Below the pieces are notes generated by a model. It did no database searches, was not told the DNA's origin, and was given only the letters and a program-made list of their open reading frames with translations. Positions 1 to 9,852 of a stretch of 38,217 nt of DNA are shown here, in pieces. Source of the DNA: Deltaproteobacteria bacterium (GTDB lineage Bacteria > Myxococcota_A > UBA9042 > DTJE01); NCBI GenBank assembly GCA_016875475.1, contig VGRB01000004.1:1-38217 (forward strand), given 5' to 3'. Both the position numbers and the translations under genes were made by a program. Each line of letters starts with the position of its first letter. The stretch's first letter is position 1.

Positions 1-108
1 GACACCGACACCTGCACCGACACCGACACCTGCACCGACACCGACACATGCACCGACACCGACACGGACACCTACACCGACACCGACACCGACACCGACA
101 CCTACACC
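1..108. repeat. Hexanucleotide tandem repeat (GACACC type) at rodA 3' end
   Basis: Eighteen consecutive 6-base units fill this stretch: mostly GACACC, with TGCACC and TACACC variants plus single-base variants. In the left part the units form a higher-order 18-base period (GACACC-GACACC-TGCACC). The array continues off the left edge of the window, so its full size is unknown. The rodA stop codon (102-104 on the minus strand) lies inside the array, so the repeat has grown right up to the end of the gene. Periodicity is exact throughout. It has no spacers and is not a CRISPR. Confidence 0.95.
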
Positions 109-1226
109 TGCCCGCGGTGCAGCCCGGAGTTCAGAGCCAGGCCCACGGCGAGCATGCTGGACAGCATGGACGACCCGCCGTACGACAGGAACGGAAGCGT
201 CAGCCCGACGACAGGGAAGATCCCGAGCACCATCCCGATGTTGAACACGACCTGCCAGAACACGATCGCCACCGCGCCGACGCTGACGAGCACGCCGAAC
301 CGTTCCCGGGCCCGCACCGCCAGCACCAGCAGCGACAGCGTCAGCGCCGCGTACAGCCCGAGCAGCAGGACGCACCCCAGGAACCCGCGCTGTTCCGCGA
401 ACGAGGCGATGATGTAGTCCGTGTGCGCCTCGGGCAGCCGCCGCATGCGCGACTGGATCGCGTCCTCCGTGCCCTTGCCGAGCAGCCGCCCGCTCCCGAC
501 CGCCCACAGCGCCTGCTCCGGCTGCATCGTGCGGTCCGCGCTCACCTTCACGTTCTCCGCGGCGCCCGACATGTGCAGCCAGGTGTAGACGCGCTGCTTC
601 TGGTACGGCTGGATGACGTCGAACTCCCACGCGAGCGGCACGGTCAGCAGGATGATGCCGAGCAGGATCAGGAACGACCTCAGCCGGATCCCCTGGAAGA
701 ACATGACCGAGAACCCGACCGCGATCACGACCAGGGATGTGCCGAGGTCCGGCTCCATCATGATCAGCGCGACCGGCAGCAGCACGTAGCCGAGCGGCTT
801 CAACAGCGCGCGCAGCGTGTAGCGCTCCGGGTTCCGCTCGCCGTGGAAGAAGCGCGACAGGTACAGGACCAGCGCGGGCTTCATGAACTCGGACGGCTGG
901 AACGACGCGAAGTCGCCGATCGCGAACCACCGGTGCGCGTGGTTCACCTCCTTGCCGAACGGCAGCACCAGGACCAGCAGCGCGATCCCGATCCAGTAGA
1001 ACAGCCCGGCGAGCTGCTCGAAGAACCGCATGTCCACGACGGCCACGGCCGCCGCGGCCAGCAGCGACAGCACGACCCACAGCACCTGCGTCTGGTGGAA
1101 GCGCTCGACCGCGGCGGCGCCGGCGTTCGACAGGTTCAGGAGCCCGACGATCACCAGCACCACGACCGCCACGGCGCCCGTCCAGATCGCGGGGCTGAGC
1201 TGGGCCGCGTCACGGTATGCCTTCAT
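102..1226 (-). CDS. rodA: RodA, SEDS-family peptidoglycan glycosyltransferase
   Basis: RodA polymerises lipid II into glycan strands during lateral wall growth and works with PBP2 in the cytoplasmic membrane. The 374-residue product has the usual family length and about ten hydrophobic segments. SEDS landmarks are visible: FQPSEFMKPA, the MEPDLGTS loop with the conserved Asp, WAVGSGRLLGKG, a HTDYIIASFAEQRGFLG segment, and PFLSYGGSS near the end. The ATG is preceded by a strong AGAGGAGG site. The gene is last in the mreB-mreC-mreD-PBP2-rodA run, 52 bases after the PBP2 stop. RodA is chosen over FtsW because of this context. Its stop codon lies in a hexanucleotide repeat array. Confidence 0.96.
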   Translation of the reverse strand: MKAYRDAAQLSPAIWTGAVAVVVLVIVGLLNLSNAGAAAVERFHQTQVLWVVLSLLAAAAVAVVDMRFFEQLAGLFYWIGIALLVLVLPFGKEVNHAHRWFAIGDFASFQPSEFMKPALVLYLSRFFHGERNPERYTLRALLKPLGYVLLPVALIMMEPDLGTSLVVIAVGFSVMFFQGIRLRSFLILLGIILLTVPLAWEFDVIQPYQKQRVYTWLHMSGAAENVKVSADRTMQPEQALWAVGSGRLLGKGTEDAIQSRMRRLPEAHTDYIIASFAEQRGFLGCVLLLGLYAALTLSLLVLAVRARERFGVLVSVGAVAIVFWQVVFNIGMVLGIFPVVGLTLPFLSYGGSSMLSSMLAVGLALNSGLHRGQV

Positions 1227-1278
1227 CGGGCCTCCTCTTCCCGACGGTTCGAGATGCGATGGCCCCGGGGTCCTTCGC

Positions 1279-3276
1279 TCATCGCACGATCTCCAGCGGC
1301 GGGTCGTCGCCCTCCGGCTCCCGGCCGCCCAGCCAGAGGTCCGACAGCTCGTCCGCGTGCTCCGCGTACCACGCCTGGATCACCTTCTTCGCGACCGGCG
1401 CCGCCACCGCGCCGCCGAAACCGCCGTGCTCGACGAACGCCGCGACCACGATCCTCGGGCGCTTCGCCGGCGCGTACCCGACGAACCACGCGTGGTCCTG
1501 GAGCAGCCAGCTCGCGATCGCGGACGACGACACGTTCCGCCTGACCTCGCGCGCCTGGGCGGTCCCGGTCTTCCCGCCGAACGGCAGCTCGCGGATCCTC
1601 GACGACCGCGCGGTCCCCGCCTCGAAGTTGACCGCGCCGAACAGCCCAGCCATCACGGTCTCGACGTACGTCTCCGGGATGTCGAGCACGCGCATGACCT
1701 CGGGCTCGACCGCCCGCATCCCCCCCGCCGCGTCCGCGACCGCCTTGACCAGGCGCGGCCGCACCAGCTTCCCGCCGTTCACCAGGGCCGCGTACGCGCG
1801 GGCGAGGGCCAATGGCGTCACCTTCACGTCGCCCTGGCCGACCGACGTGTTGATGGCGAACCCGGGCTGGAACCCGCGGTGGCGGCGATACCAGCGCTCG
1901 GTCGGGATCAGGCCCGGATCCTCGGCCAGCTCGATGCCGGTCTTCTCGCCGAGCCCGAACACGTCCCGCGCGTAGTGCGCGAGGTTGTCCTGCCCGAGCA
2001 GCTCGCCGAGCTGGTAGAAGTACGTATCGCACGACTCGGCCAGCGCCCGGATCAGCCGGATCTTCCCGTGGCCGTGCTGCCGGAAACACTTGAACTTGTG
2101 GCCCCTGAACACGTGGAAGCCCGGGCACCAGGCCTCGCTGTCCTCGACGATCAGTCCCTCGTTCAGGGCCGCGATCGCGGTGATCATCTTGAACGTGGAC
2201 CCGCACGGGTACGCGGACACGGCCTTGTTCATCATCGGCGCATAGACCGGGTCCATCGGCCGGCCGGCCGCGTCCGGCTCCGGGACCAGGACCGGGCCGG
2301 GGTCGAACGACGGCCAGCTCGCCATGACGAGGGGGTCGCCCGTGTCCGCCTCCAGCGCCACGACCGCGCCCGACGGGTACTCCTTCAGGGCGTCGAACGC
2401 GACCCGTTGCAGCGCGAGGTCGAGCGTGAGCGTCACGTCGCGGCCGGGCACGGGTGGGGTCGGCCGGACGTCGCGGTACGGCTCGGGCAGCTCCTCGGGC
2501 GACAGCCTCCGCCCCCCCGGGCCCCGCACCCACACGTCCTCGCCGGTCATGCCGCGGAGCGTCTCGTCGAGCGCGCGCTCCATCCCCGACCGGCCGACCG
2601 TGTCGCCGGGCCTGAGCCGGCCCCGGTGCCGCTCGATCTCCGCCTCGGACGCCTCGTTCAGGAACCCGACGACGTGCGCCGCGACCGAGTGGGCGGGGTG
2701 GTGGCGCAGCGTCCGCCCGCGCAGCGAGAACCCGGGCAGCTCGTGCAGGTGGGTCTGGACGACGGCCCGCTGGTCCACGTGCTCCGAGCCGCACTGGGGG
2801 CAGACCTGCCGGCCGCGCGACGCGTCGAACGACATCGGCGACAGGTCCGCCGGGCAGCGCGACCCGACGAGTCCCTTGTGCGCGACCAGCCTGTGCGACC
2901 TCTTCGCGCCGCCGAGCGCGGTCTCGATCAGGGTCCGGATCTCCTCGGCGCGCGCCTCCGTGAACACCCCCAGATCCACGAGCCGGTCGATCTCGCGCGG
3001 CACGTCCTTGACGTACATCGGCACGACCATCAGGTCGGTGACCTCGACGTCCATGGCGAGGACCTCGCCGCCCCGATCTCGCAGCGTGCCCCGCGCCGGG
3101 ACGACGCGATCGCGCACGACCGTGCTGACCGTGGCGAGCGCCTCGTACGTCTCGCCCTCGATCACCTGGAGCTGGAAGAACCGCAGCGCGAGCAAGGCGA
3201 ACGCCACGACGACGCAGAGGGCGGCCCACCGGAAGTGGGTCCTGTATTCGACCAGCTCGTCGTGGAGCCCGCGCAC
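1279..3276 (-). CDS. mrdA: Penicillin-binding protein 2 (elongasome D,D-transpeptidase)
   Basis: PBP2 crosslinks peptidoglycan and is RodA's partner in the elongasome. The 665-residue protein has a single N-terminal membrane segment (about 17-34), a pedestal domain, and a C-terminal transpeptidase domain. Catalytic motifs are GSTFK (Ser360, Lys363), SCD (415-417, in place of SxN) and KTG (569-571). Two Cys/His groups stand out: C141, C159, C162, H166 in the pedestal, and C384, H388, H393, C397, H401 beside the active site. The latter recalls the zinc site reported for some PBP2 proteins; the former looks like an added zinc knuckle. The start is a GTG with a weak GCGAGG site. It lies 60 bases after mreD, inside the mre operon. 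Confidence 0.95.
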   Translation of the reverse strand: MRGLHDELVEYRTHFRWAALCVVVAFALLALRFFQLQVIEGETYEALATVSTVVRDRVVPARGTLRDRGGEVLAMDVEVTDLMVVPMYVKDVPREIDRLVDLGVFTEARAEEIRTLIETALGGAKRSHRLVAHKGLVGSRCPADLSPMSFDASRGRQVCPQCGSEHVDQRAVVQTHLHELPGFSLRGRTLRHHPAHSVAAHVVGFLNEASEAEIERHRGRLRPGDTVGRSGMERALDETLRGMTGEDVWVRGPGGRRLSPEELPEPYRDVRPTPPVPGRDVTLTLDLALQRVAFDALKEYPSGAVVALEADTGDPLVMASWPSFDPGPVLVPEPDAAGRPMDPVYAPMMNKAVSAYPCGSTFKMITAIAALNEGLIVEDSEAWCPGFHVFRGHKFKCFRQHGHGKIRLIRALAESCDTYFYQLGELLGQDNLAHYARDVFGLGEKTGIELAEDPGLIPTERWYRRHRGFQPGFAINTSVGQGDVKVTPLALARAYAALVNGGKLVRPRLVKAVADAAGGMRAVEPEVMRVLDIPETYVETVMAGLFGAVNFEAGTARSSRIRELPFGGKTGTAQAREVRRNVSSSAIASWLLQDHAWFVGYAPAKRPRIVVAAFVEHGGFGGAVAAPVAKKVIQAWYAEHADELSDLWLGGREPEGDDPPLEIVR

Positions 3277-3336
3277 CGGCGCCTCGCGATGGCACGCGCG
3301 GATTCTACCAGCGCTGCGCGCCAGTGCGCACCGGCC

Positions 3337-3858
3337 TCACCGCAACAGGATCCCGCCGTCCGCCGACCTCCGGCCGCGCAGGCGCTCGTCCACCACCCCG
3401 AGCAGCCGGAACAGCAGCGGCCCGAGCAGCGCGGTGACGAGGGCGTGGGGCGCGGCCCAGAGGATGACCACCGAGTACTGCGAGAAGTTGCGGTCGAAGA
3501 GGATCGAGAAGAGGAAGAACAGGAGCGTCGAGACGAGCGAGCAGACGAAGGCCGCGATCACCAGCGGCAGGGGCCGCAGCAGGTGTACGCGCGCCGCGAG
3601 CCCCATCGCGACGAGGTACATGATCCCCATGATCTCGGTGTACATGCCCAGCACGCCGCCGGGCGTGAACGAATCGACCACGAACCCGATGACCGCGGCC
3701 GTGACGAACCCGGGGAGGCGCGGCGACGTCGTGGCGAGGTAGATCACGGTCAGCAGGCCGACGTCGAGCGACCAGGCCGACAGCCCGAGGACCTGCAGCA
3801 CGGGCGCCTGGACCGCGAGCAGGAGGAACACGAGCACCGTCAGCACGACGTACCGCAA
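3337..3858 (-). CDS. mreD: MreD, rod shape-determining membrane protein
   Basis: This 173-residue, strongly hydrophobic protein has five or six predicted membrane segments and the typical MreD length. The family has weak sequence conservation, so the call leans on topology and place: it starts 3 bases after the mreC stop and is followed by PBP2 and rodA. MreD is a small integral membrane partner of MreC in the elongasome. The C-terminus is basic (RLRGRRSADGG), consistent with a cytoplasmic tail. Confidence 0.9.
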   Translation of the reverse strand: MRYVVLTVLVFLLLAVQAPVLQVLGLSAWSLDVGLLTVIYLATTSPRLPGFVTAAVIGFVVDSFTPGGVLGMYTEIMGIMYLVAMGLAARVHLLRPLPLVIAAFVCSLVSTLLFFLFSILFDRNFSQYSVVILWAAPHALVTALLGPLLFRLLGVVDERLRGRRSADGGILLR

Positions 3859-3861
3859 GGA

Positions 3862-4725
3862 TCACCTGCCCCTTGCCGGAGGCGGCGCCGCCGAGGCCTC
3901 CAGCACGACCATGGCGTCGTCGATCGCGGCCGGGTTGACCGCGAGCACGACGTCGTACTCCACGAACGGCCCGGCCTGCCGGCGCTTCGACGGGTCCGCT
4001 ACGTAGCCGGCCTCGATGCCTCGCCCCAACACGCGGTCGTGCCCGGACGTGACCACGACCGCGTCCTTCTCCAGCGGCGCCTCGATCACGGACACCTGGA
4101 GCCGCGCCCGGTACTCGTCGAGCGTCCCGGTCCCGACCAGCGTCCCGAGCACGCCGCGCCCCAGCACCTCGCAAGCCACGCGGCTGCGCGTGTCGGTCAG
4201 CAGCATCACGTCCGCGTAGCGGCCGGCGGTGCGCACGATCCGGCCCACCAGGCCCGCGTGCGTCACGACCGCCATGTCCGGCGCGGGCGCCGCGTCGCCG
4301 TCGAGGTCGATCGACAGCCGCGCGACGCGGTAGAACGGCGTCAGCTCGCGGCCGACCACGCCCGCCGGCGCCATCTTCAGCTCCTTGCGCGCCTGCCTGA
4401 GCCCGAGCAGCTTGCGGAGCGCCTCGTTCTCGACCGCGAGCCGCTTCCCGAGCAGGGCCTCGCCGACCAGTCGCTCGTTCTCCGCGGCCAGCGACTGGTT
4501 CCTCTCGGCCACGTCCACGAGCACGAAGTAGTCCTCGAGGAACCCGGCCCCCCCCGCGACGAGTGCGCCGACACCCGCCTGCACGAGCCCGGCGAGGCCG
4601 GTGGAGGCGGTCTCGACGGCGGATCCCCCCCCGCGGCGGCCGTGCTGGTACATGAGGATCAGCGGGACCACCAGCAGGACCCCGACGGTCACGCCGAACC
4701 GGTTCCTGGCGAGGAATTCCCGCAT
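3862..4725 (-). CDS. mreC: MreC, periplasmic elongasome scaffold
   Basis: The 287-residue product has an N-terminal membrane anchor (about residues 10-23), a short Gly-rich segment, a predicted coiled coil (about 60-95, with AAENERLVGEALLGKRLAVE), and then the beta-rich MreC domain with motifs such as AGLVGRIVRTAGRYADVMLLTD. Length and order match the family. MreC sits in the inner membrane and activates PBP2/RodA from the periplasmic side. The ATG at 4725 is chosen because the anchor follows directly; it lies 8 bases after mreB. The open frame extends far upstream, but that part overlaps mreB and is a shadow. Confidence 0.94.
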   Translation of the reverse strand: MREFLARNRFGVTVGVLLVVPLILMYQHGRRGGGSAVETASTGLAGLVQAGVGALVAGGAGFLEDYFVLVDVAERNQSLAAENERLVGEALLGKRLAVENEALRKLLGLRQARKELKMAPAGVVGRELTPFYRVARLSIDLDGDAAPAPDMAVVTHAGLVGRIVRTAGRYADVMLLTDTRSRVACEVLGRGVLGTLVGTGTLDEYRARLQVSVIEAPLEKDAVVVTSGHDRVLGRGIEAGYVADPSKRRQAGPFVEYDVVLAVNPAAIDDAMVVLEASAAPPPARGR

Positions 4726-4733
4726 GTCCGCGG

Positions 4734-5847
<1,114 letters not shown>

Positions 5848-5867
5848 AGGCTGCGGGTGGGCGACGC

Positions 5868-7838
5868 TCAGGGCACCAGCCGCACCCGCTCGTCGTAGAG
5901 CGCCGTCCCATCGCCGGCGTCGGTCTCGCGGGGGGCGACGAGCGCGTTCGCGCAGCGGCCCGCGGACAGGTGCCCGCCCTTCGCCATGAGCGCCACGTCG
6001 CGCCGCTGCCCCGGGTCGTGGCGCACGCGCACCGCCATGGACCCGACCGCGGACTCGAGCCGCGCGGCTCCGCCGTCCGGGATGCCCCCGGGACAGGCCG
6101 CGGCCGCGACATCCGGGTGGACGCGGACCTCCGCCGGGCCGGGACCCGGGTCGCGCGCCCACTGCGACGACTGCGCCTCCGGCACGGAGAGCGCGGACAG
6201 GGTCAGAGGGAATCCGGGCACTTCCGCCGGGTCGGCCGGCGGGACCGACGCAAGGAGCCGGGCCCGTCCGTCCGGTGTCGCGAACCTGCGGCCGCCCGGC
6301 GCCGCCGCGTCCGCGAACGGCACGCGCGGCCGGAACGGGTTGCGGACCGCGCCCGCCTCGAGGTCGTCCACGGTCACCCCGGCCGCGCGGAGCCGGGTGC
6401 AGATGCGCTCCTTCCACTCCCGGGCGGTGCCGGCGAGCACGTCATCGAGGCCCGTGCGCGCCGCGAGCCCCTGCGCGATCTCGAGGTCGCTCCGGACCTC
6501 CGGCGGCGGGGGCACGACCGGCCTCGACGCGGTCAGCCACGAGTGGCCGTACGACCCGACGAGGTCGTCCGCCTCCAGCAGGGTCGGCACGGGCAGCACC
6601 AGGTGCGCGCACGCCGCGGTGTCGGTCAGGAAGGCGTCCGCGACCGCGACGAACTCGCGGCTCCGCAGGGCCGCCGCCGTGGTCTCCGAATCGGGCAGCA
6701 TCGCGACCGGGTTGCCCGCGGTCACCCAGACCGCGCGGAGCGGCGGGTCGGAGGCGGCGAGGATCCCGCGGCCGAGCGCGGTCTCGCTGACGGTCCTTGG
6801 CGGCGGCGCCGAGGGCGCTGGCAGGTCGAACGCGGACCGGCGGCGCACGCAGAACTGCACGCCCGCGCCGGGCACGCCGGCGTTCCCCGACACGAGGGCC
6901 AGCGCGTCGATCGCGCGGACCGTGGCGGCGCCGCGGACCCGGCGCCCGAGCCCCCAGCCGAGCAGGACCGCGACCGGCGCGGCGCCCGCGGCGAACAGGC
7001 CCGCGAGGTGGTCGAGGTCGTCCGGCGGCACGTCCGCCTCGGCGAGCCAGGCGTCCGGCGGGCGCGAGCGGACAAGCGCCCGGAACGCGTCGAGACCGCC
7101 GCACCACGCAGCCGCGTCCGGGTGGGCCGCGCCGCGGTCGAACAGGGCGCGGGCCACGCCGAGGGCCAGGGCGAGGTCGCCCCCGGGACGCGGCTGGACG
7201 AAGCGGTCCGCGAGCGCCACCGACTTGTGGCGGACCGGGTCGATCAGGGTGACATGGGCGCCGCGGGCGCGCGCCTCGCGGATGAACGGCACCAGGTGGA
7301 CGCTCGACGTGATCGGGTTCCTGCCCCAGAGCACCACGTGCCGCGCCGCGGCCAGCATGTCCGCCGGGTCCGGGCCGTCGCAGACGCCGAAGTCCTCCTC
7401 CTGCGCCCACTCGCCCGCGCCGGAGCAGACGTCGCCGCGCTTCGTCGCGACCGGGCCGAACCGGTCGAAGAACAGGTCCGCGAGCCCGGTCAGCAGGCCG
7501 AGCGAGCCGCCGCACCGGTAGTGCAGGATCGCGGCGGGCCCGGATTCGTCCCTGATGCGGGTGAGCCGCGACGCCGCGACGTCGAGCGCCTCGTCCCAGC
7601 CGATCCGGCGGAACGGGTCGGACACGCGCTCGCGGAACAGCGGGTTGAGCAGGCGGTCCGGCGAGTGCTGGCGATCGAGGAAGCGCGCGGTCCGCGGGCA
7701 GATCGTGCCGCGCGTGAACGGGTGGGCCGGGTCGCCCCGCAGCGCCGTGACGCGGCCGTCGCGCACGGTCGCGACCAGGCCGCACGCGTCCGGGCAGTCG
7801 CGGTTGCACGCGGTGCGGCGGGTGGTGGGTGCCGACAT
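5868..7838 (-). CDS. Molybdopterin-dependent oxidoreductase, catalytic subunit (COG0243 type)
   Basis: The 656-residue protein belongs to the DMSO-reductase superfamily. An N-terminal 4Fe-4S motif is present (C11, C15, C19, C47, in the setting RTACNRDCPDACG ... GTICPR), followed by the molybdopterin domains. The likely Mo ligand is Cys138 in KRGDVCSGAG. The C-terminal part (about 545-656) resembles the molydopterin dinucleotide-binding domain. No Tat or Sec signal is seen, so a cytoplasmic location is inferred. No partner Fe-S or membrane subunit and no cofactor genes lie nearby. Related proteins are often annotated as formate dehydrogenase- or BisC-like, but the substrate cannot be read from the sequence. 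The start is taken at MSAPTT, immediately before the cluster motif; the 58 residues encoded further upstream are not conserved in type. Confidence 0.88.
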   Translation of the reverse strand: MSAPTTRRTACNRDCPDACGLVATVRDGRVTALRGDPAHPFTRGTICPRTARFLDRQHSPDRLLNPLFRERVSDPFRRIGWDEALDVAASRLTRIRDESGPAAILHYRCGGSLGLLTGLADLFFDRFGPVATKRGDVCSGAGEWAQEEDFGVCDGPDPADMLAAARHVVLWGRNPITSSVHLVPFIREARARGAHVTLIDPVRHKSVALADRFVQPRPGGDLALALGVARALFDRGAAHPDAAAWCGGLDAFRALVRSRPPDAWLAEADVPPDDLDHLAGLFAAGAAPVAVLLGWGLGRRVRGAATVRAIDALALVSGNAGVPGAGVQFCVRRRSAFDLPAPSAPPPRTVSETALGRGILAASDPPLRAVWVTAGNPVAMLPDSETTAAALRSREFVAVADAFLTDTAACAHLVLPVPTLLEADDLVGSYGHSWLTASRPVVPPPPEVRSDLEIAQGLAARTGLDDVLAGTAREWKERICTRLRAAGVTVDDLEAGAVRNPFRPRVPFADAAAPGGRRFATPDGRARLLASVPPADPAEVPGFPLTLSALSVPEAQSSQWARDPGPGPAEVRVHPDVAAAACPGGIPDGGAARLESAVGSMAVRVRHDPGQRRDVALMAKGGHLSAGRCANALVAPRETDAGDGTALYDERVRLVP

Positions 7839-7874
7839 GCGGTGGATTGTAGCCGGGAATCGCCGCCAGCGACC

Positions 7875-7903
7875 TTGGTGGCAGCCCCCTCTTCCTCTAT
7901 AAT
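7875..7903 (+). promoter_or_regulatory. Sigma70-type promoter for the lipoprotein operon
   Basis: TTGGTG (7875-7880) and a perfect TATAAT (7898-7903) are separated by 17 bases. Transcription would start near 7910, leaving a leader of about 20 bases before the GTG start at 7931. It lies in the divergent gap with the molybdopterin oxidoreductase gene. A perfect TATAAT is rare by chance in DNA this GC-rich. Confidence 0.65.
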
Positions 7904-7930
7904 GACCGCGGGTGCGGGTGGAGTACGCGG

Positions 7931-9826
7931 GTGGAAGCCAGATTCCCGTTCCGGATGGCCGCGGTGCTCTTCCTCGCGCTCGCCGCGTCCTGCGGGGGCG
8001 GCAGCTCTCCACGGCCCGGCCCGATCGACATCAGCTACTTCGACCCGGGGACCGAGCCCGAGCCGGACCAGGAGATGCCCGCCGAGGTGGAGCGCGAGCC
8101 CGGCCACCGCTACCGGCTGGGGCTCGTCATCATCCGCGACGACCCGGTGCTGATCGGGACCGGCGACAGCATCTCGCTGCCGGTCAAGGTCATCGACTTC
8201 GACCTGGGCGCGCCCGCGCCGAACGAGTGCGTCTCGTTCGTCATCTCGCGTCAGACCGATCTGCAGGACGTCGACACCAACGACGGCGACGCGCAGCTCG
8301 GCGCGGAGATGGCCTATTCGAACGACAGCGGCATCGCCGTCACCGAGTTCGTGTCCGGCATGGTCAAGGACCGCATCTACCACGTCACGGTCTCGATCTG
8401 CGACGACCCGGTCGCGGCCGAGCCGCAGACCATCCGCTTCATCGTGTCCGGCGGGGCCTGCGGGAACATGAAGGTCACGCTCAAGTACGAGGGCGGCCTG
8501 CCGGAGTCCAGCCTCAAGGACATCAAGGTCAGCGTGCTGCCGTCGCAGTACACGTGCGACCTCCTGAAGCCCGAGCAGAAGCTGCCCGGCGCGGTCATCG
8601 CCCAGCAGACGCTGACGGACCTCTACGGCGAGAAGGAGTTCGAGTGCCTCCCGGCGGGCAACTACTACACGGTCTTCGCCACCGCCAAGGGTCCGTTCAC
8701 GTGCGTGGCCGCGTCCGGCTGCGACGACGGCGTGTTCATCCAGCCCGAGAAGACCGTCGACAAGAAGCTCGAACTGTACCTGGTGGGCCTGAACCCGACC
8801 GGGTGCTACGACGCGACCGACATCTTCGACTTCACGGACGCGCTGCTGGCCTGCGCCGGGGGCAAGGGCACCGCGTTCGACTGCGCCACCAAGGGCGACA
8901 CCGCCCAAAACGTCTGCTGCGCGGTCTACCAGGTCGTATTCTTCTTCGAGGACCCCGGGACGTTCATCATCGCGACCATCCTCGACGCCGCGAAGCTCTA
9001 CTTCGGCCAGCTTATCATCGGCGTGTTCGAGATGTTCGAGGACGCGGTCGGGAAGATCCTGTCGAACTGGATCCTCAGCCAGGGCGGCTTCATCGGGCAG
9101 TTCTTCGACATCGGCGAGCAGCTCATCCAGGTGATCACGCACCTGACGCTGCACTCGGACCTGTGCATCTCGAAGCTCTCGTCAAGCTTCTCGGTCCAGG
9201 GCACGCACTACTGGACCGGCATCACGCTGAACTGGATCAACAACCAGTCGATCACCTTCGACATGAAGGACCTGCAGAACACGCAATTCCCGCTGGACCT
9301 CGTCGAGGGGAAGTTCACGGCGTCGGTCGCGGACTTCAACAAGCTCATCCTCGACACGCACATGATCAAGCTGAACTACGGCAAGCTGGTCCTGTTCGTG
9401 CTGAACGAGATGGTGATCGCGAACCTGACCGAGGGCGACTGCCCCTGGAACGACTGGGACCCGGAGAAGGCCTGCCACTCGATCAAGGACGTGGCGCACG
9501 TCTGGCTCGACTGCAAGTCGATCGCGAACGGCATCATCGGCGAGATCTGGTCGTGGTTCACCGGCAGCAAGTCGGACGTGGAGAGCGCCTGCAACTGGAT
9601 GGTCGATTCGGTCGCGGACCTGCTCTCCGGGTTCCTGGGCGCGCTGACGTACCCGTCGGACATCTCGCTCCAGGGGCACGGCACCCTGGTCGACGACATC
9701 GAAGAGGACGGGTCGTGCGACCTGAAGGTCGACCGCATCATCAACGGCAAGTACACCGGCTCCATCCAGACGCCGAACGGGCAGGGGGCTCCGTTCAAGG
9801 GGACCTGGGAAGCTACGAAGAAGTAG
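7931..9826 (+). CDS. Large Cys-rich lipoprotein of unknown function
   Basis: The 631-residue product begins with a short basic region, a hydrophobic stretch (MAAVLFLALAAS) and Cys21 in LAASCGGG, consistent with a lipoprotein signal. A Gly/Pro/acidic linker follows, then a beta-rich, Ig-like region (about 55-160), and a long C-terminal half with about 18 cysteines and several amphipathic helical stretches (FFFEDPGTFIIATILDA, VFEMFEDAVGKILSNWIL). The cysteines suggest disulfides and export. The C-terminus ends in a Gly-rich beta-like module. I recognise no family. The GTG at 7931 has a GGTGGAG site eight bases upstream; an internal ATG at 7955 is an alternative. It is first in an apparent operon with the next two genes. 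Confidence 0.85.
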   Translation: MEARFPFRMAAVLFLALAASCGGGSSPRPGPIDISYFDPGTEPEPDQEMPAEVEREPGHRYRLGLVIIRDDPVLIGTGDSISLPVKVIDFDLGAPAPNECVSFVISRQTDLQDVDTNDGDAQLGAEMAYSNDSGIAVTEFVSGMVKDRIYHVTVSICDDPVAAEPQTIRFIVSGGACGNMKVTLKYEGGLPESSLKDIKVSVLPSQYTCDLLKPEQKLPGAVIAQQTLTDLYGEKEFECLPAGNYYTVFATAKGPFTCVAASGCDDGVFIQPEKTVDKKLELYLVGLNPTGCYDATDIFDFTDALLACAGGKGTAFDCATKGDTAQNVCCAVYQVVFFFEDPGTFIIATILDAAKLYFGQLIIGVFEMFEDAVGKILSNWILSQGGFIGQFFDIGEQLIQVITHLTLHSDLCISKLSSSFSVQGTHYWTGITLNWINNQSITFDMKDLQNTQFPLDLVEGKFTASVADFNKLILDTHMIKLNYGKLVLFVLNEMVIANLTEGDCPWNDWDPEKACHSIKDVAHVWLDCKSIANGIIGEIWSWFTGSKSDVESACNWMVDSVADLLSGFLGALTYPSDISLQGHGTLVDDIEEDGSCDLKVDRIINGKYTGSIQTPNGQGAPFKGTWEATKK

Positions 9827-9852
9827 GCCCGCACAAGCCGGATCGAGGGGAG

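Noticed and set aside
7912-9852. Upstream part of the frame that contains the 179-residue lipoprotein
   Set aside because: This part is the shadow of the 631-residue lipoprotein gene. The real gene starts at the ATG at 9853, with a ribosome site and a lipoprotein signal.
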